Assembly: GCF_001399755.1 (NCBI RefSeq)
Contig: NZ_LJCP01000010.1
Location: forward strand, 186,001-250,000
Reading direction: 5' to 3'
Source of the DNA: Thiohalorhabdus denitrificans
Lineage (GTDB): Bacteria; Pseudomonadota; Gammaproteobacteria; Thiohalorhabdales; Thiohalorhabdaceae
DNA: 64,000 nt
Program-made: the position numbers and the translations under genes
Notes under the pieces: generated by a model
Told to the model about the DNA's origin: nothing
Seen by the model: only the letters and a program-made list of their open reading frames with translations
Database searches by the model: none
In this document: one piece after another, positions 61,049 through 64,000 of the stretch
How positions within the stretch are numbered: the stretch's first letter is position 1
Layout: the number at the start of each line of letters is the position of its first letter

Positions 61049-61369
61049 ATTGTTCGCTCCTGGTTGGACCCGTCCGGACCATGGGGTCCTGGATCCCGAT
61101 CGTGGACCCGTCGGCCCATCGATTCCGGCGGCCGAACAAGGCCGTCCCGGGTCAGTGCGATGGCGCTGACGGGTGGAAGTGCGGAACTCCCCTGATAGCA
61201 GGGGGCCGCCGATGGTTTGCGGGTACCAGCCAAGAACGCGGGGAAGGACTTCTGCGGGTACGCCGGGCGGGGTGAAGCACTGCCGCCGTTACAAACACTG
61301 CCCGTATCCTATAACAGATCCGAGGGGCTGTCAGGGATTTTCCGGAGTCGGGGCGTTTTTTCGTCCCGG
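61049..61369 (-). other. Long 5' leader of rhlE
   Basis: The 321 bases between recQ and rhlE contain no supported gene. Transcription from the promoter at 61306-61334 would leave about 250 bases untranslated. A GTCAGTGC/GCGCTGAC stem lies at about 61155-61174. Long leaders often control cold-responsive helicase genes; whether this one does is unknown. Confidence 0.4.
61306..61334 (-). promoter_or_regulatory. Likely sigma-70 promoter of rhlE
   Basis: On the minus strand CTGACA (61329-61334, five of six to consensus) and TAGGAT (61306-61311, four of six) are exactly 17 bases apart. It lies just after the recQ stop and directs transcription toward rhlE. Confidence 0.55.
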
Positions 61370-63175
<1,806 letters not shown>

Positions 63176-63315
63176 GCCTGGGTCGAATCCGGTGCCGGGT
63201 GTTGGGGGCGGCCCGTTATAGCCCAGGAGCCCGGAAACCTCAAGGACAGCGGTGGCCTGTCCGGGGGCGCCCACGCTTCCCAAAGCCCGGGTTCTCTGGC
63301 ATCTTTCCTACCTTC

Positions 63316-63350
63316 GGGGCTCCCTCACGGCGGGGAGCCCCCAGCTTTTT
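63316..63350 (+). terminator. Hairpin with T-run in the serS leader
   Basis: GGGGCTCCC pairs with GGGAGCCCC (nine base pairs, eight-base loop), followed by CAGCTTTTT. It is oriented with serS but lies 38 bases upstream of the serS start, with no gene before it on the plus strand, so it would act as an attenuator of serS rather than terminate an upstream gene. No leader peptide was found. Confidence 0.45.
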
Positions 63351-63387
63351 CCCGCCCGAAAACCCTGCCCACAGCCCGAGGGAGCCC

Positions 63388-64000
63388 ATGCTGGATCCGC
63401 ACCTGCTGAGAGAGGACCCCGAAGGGGTCGCCGAGGCCCTCGCCAAGCGCGGTTACACCCTGGATGTGGCCGCCTGGCGCGAGCTGGAATCCCGCCGCAA
63501 GGAGCAGCAGACCCGGGTGGAGGAGCTGCAGGCGGAGCGCAAGCAGGTCTCCAAGGCGGTGGGGGAGGCCAAGAAGGCCGGCGACGAGGCGACAGCCGCC
63601 GAGCGCAAGGAACGTGGGGAGGCCATCGGCCGCGAGCTGGAGGAGCTGGACAACGCCTTCCAGGCCACCAAGGCGGAGCTGGAGGCGTGGCTGCTGGAGA
63701 TGCCCAACCTGCCCGACCCGCAGGTGCCGGTGGGGGCTGACGAGAATGAGAACGCCGAGCTACGGCGCGTGGGTGAGCCGCCGGCCTTCGATTTCCCGGT
63801 GCAGGACCACGTGGACGTAGGAGCCGGCCTGGGCATCCTCGACGCCGAGGCGGGGGCCAACCTGGCCGGATCCCGCTTCACGGTGCTGCGCGGCGCCGGG
63901 GCGCGCCTGTCCCGGGCCCTGGGGCAGTTCATGATGGACCTGCAGACAGAGTTGCACGGCTACACGGAGATCGCCCCGCCGCTGCTCGCCCGGGACGACA
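63388..64000 (+). CDS. serS: Seryl-tRNA synthetase (3' end outside window)
   Basis: The first 204 residues of a class II synthetase. MLDPHLLREDPEGVAEALAK is the usual N terminus, followed by the long antiparallel coiled coil (about 30-105) that grips the tRNA-Ser variable arm. MPNLPDPQVPVG and the start of the catalytic domain (GSRFTVLRGAGARLSRALGQ) follow before the window end. The ATG at 63388 has a GAGGGAG site. It completes the rarA...serS block seen in E. coli. Confidence 0.94.
   Translation, partial: MLDPHLLREDPEGVAEALAKRGYTLDVAAWRELESRRKEQQTRVEELQAERKQVSKAVGEAKKAGDEATAAERKERGEAIGRELEELDNAFQATKAELEAWLLEMPNLPDPQVPVGADENENAELRRVGEPPAFDFPVQDHVDVGAGLGILDAEAGANLAGSRFTVLRGAGARLSRALGQFMMDLQTELHGYTEIAPPLLARDD

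Overview
The window is 64 kb of GC-rich chromosome, densely packed with genes. The proteins (ScpA/ScpB, RluB, Mfd, CsiV, IspD/IspF/TruD, LolA, FtsK, RarA, HrpB, RhlE) point to a gammaproteobacterium. A YeeE/YedE sulfur transporter, a DsrE-family protein, an EgtB enzyme and a hopanoid-type HpnD fit a sulfur-metabolising, deep-branching lineage, but no autotrophy or sulfur-oxidation operon is present to prove this. No phage, CRISPR, insertion sequence or rRNA was seen. There is one tRNA, tRNA-Ala(CGC).

Region 1 (1-18 kb) is an exopolysaccharide locus of the exosortase A (XrtA/PEP-CTERM) type. It holds two system-associated alpha/beta hydrolases, then on the opposite strand a PLP-dependent decarboxylase, an acyl-CoA ligase, a methyltransferase and an asparagine-synthetase-like amidotransferase whose N-terminal catalytic cysteine is missing. 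Two VanZ-family membrane proteins, a secreted beta-helix protein and a trypsin-like protease follow. Next come nucleotide-sugar genes (galE, manC, a TviB-type dehydrogenase) and an exported barrel-like protein. The exosortase itself must lie outside the window.

Region 2 (18-31 kb) is mixed metabolism and housekeeping: a Bcp peroxiredoxin, a small zinc-ribbon protein, tRNA-Ala, a di-haem cytochrome b paired with an unknown membrane protein, hpnD with a YciK-like SDR, a YeeE/YedE transporter, egtB, a monofunctional HhH glycosylase, rluB-scpB-scpA-trpS, a site-2 protease and a DsrE-family gene. Region 3 (31-42 kb) carries csiV, a TPR protein, serB and mfd, divergent from ispD-ispF-truD, then smr and trxB.

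Region 4 (42-64 kb) keeps the order trxB ... ftsK-lolA-rarA ... serS known from E. coli, but with insertions. The most interesting is a four-gene chemosensory module (43.6-51.2 kb): a type IV pilus extension ATPase (PilB/GspE type) with a response-regulator receiver domain fused to its C terminus, a CheW, a methyl-accepting protein without an obvious HAMP domain, and a large hybrid CheA with several phosphotransfer modules and its own receiver. It looks like a compact Chp/Pil-type system in which the phosphorelay could act directly on the pilus motor. A fadL-family gene sits between lolA and rarA. A 309-bp element with inverted ends plus hrpB, rhlE and recQ sit between rarA and serS, which is cut by the window end.
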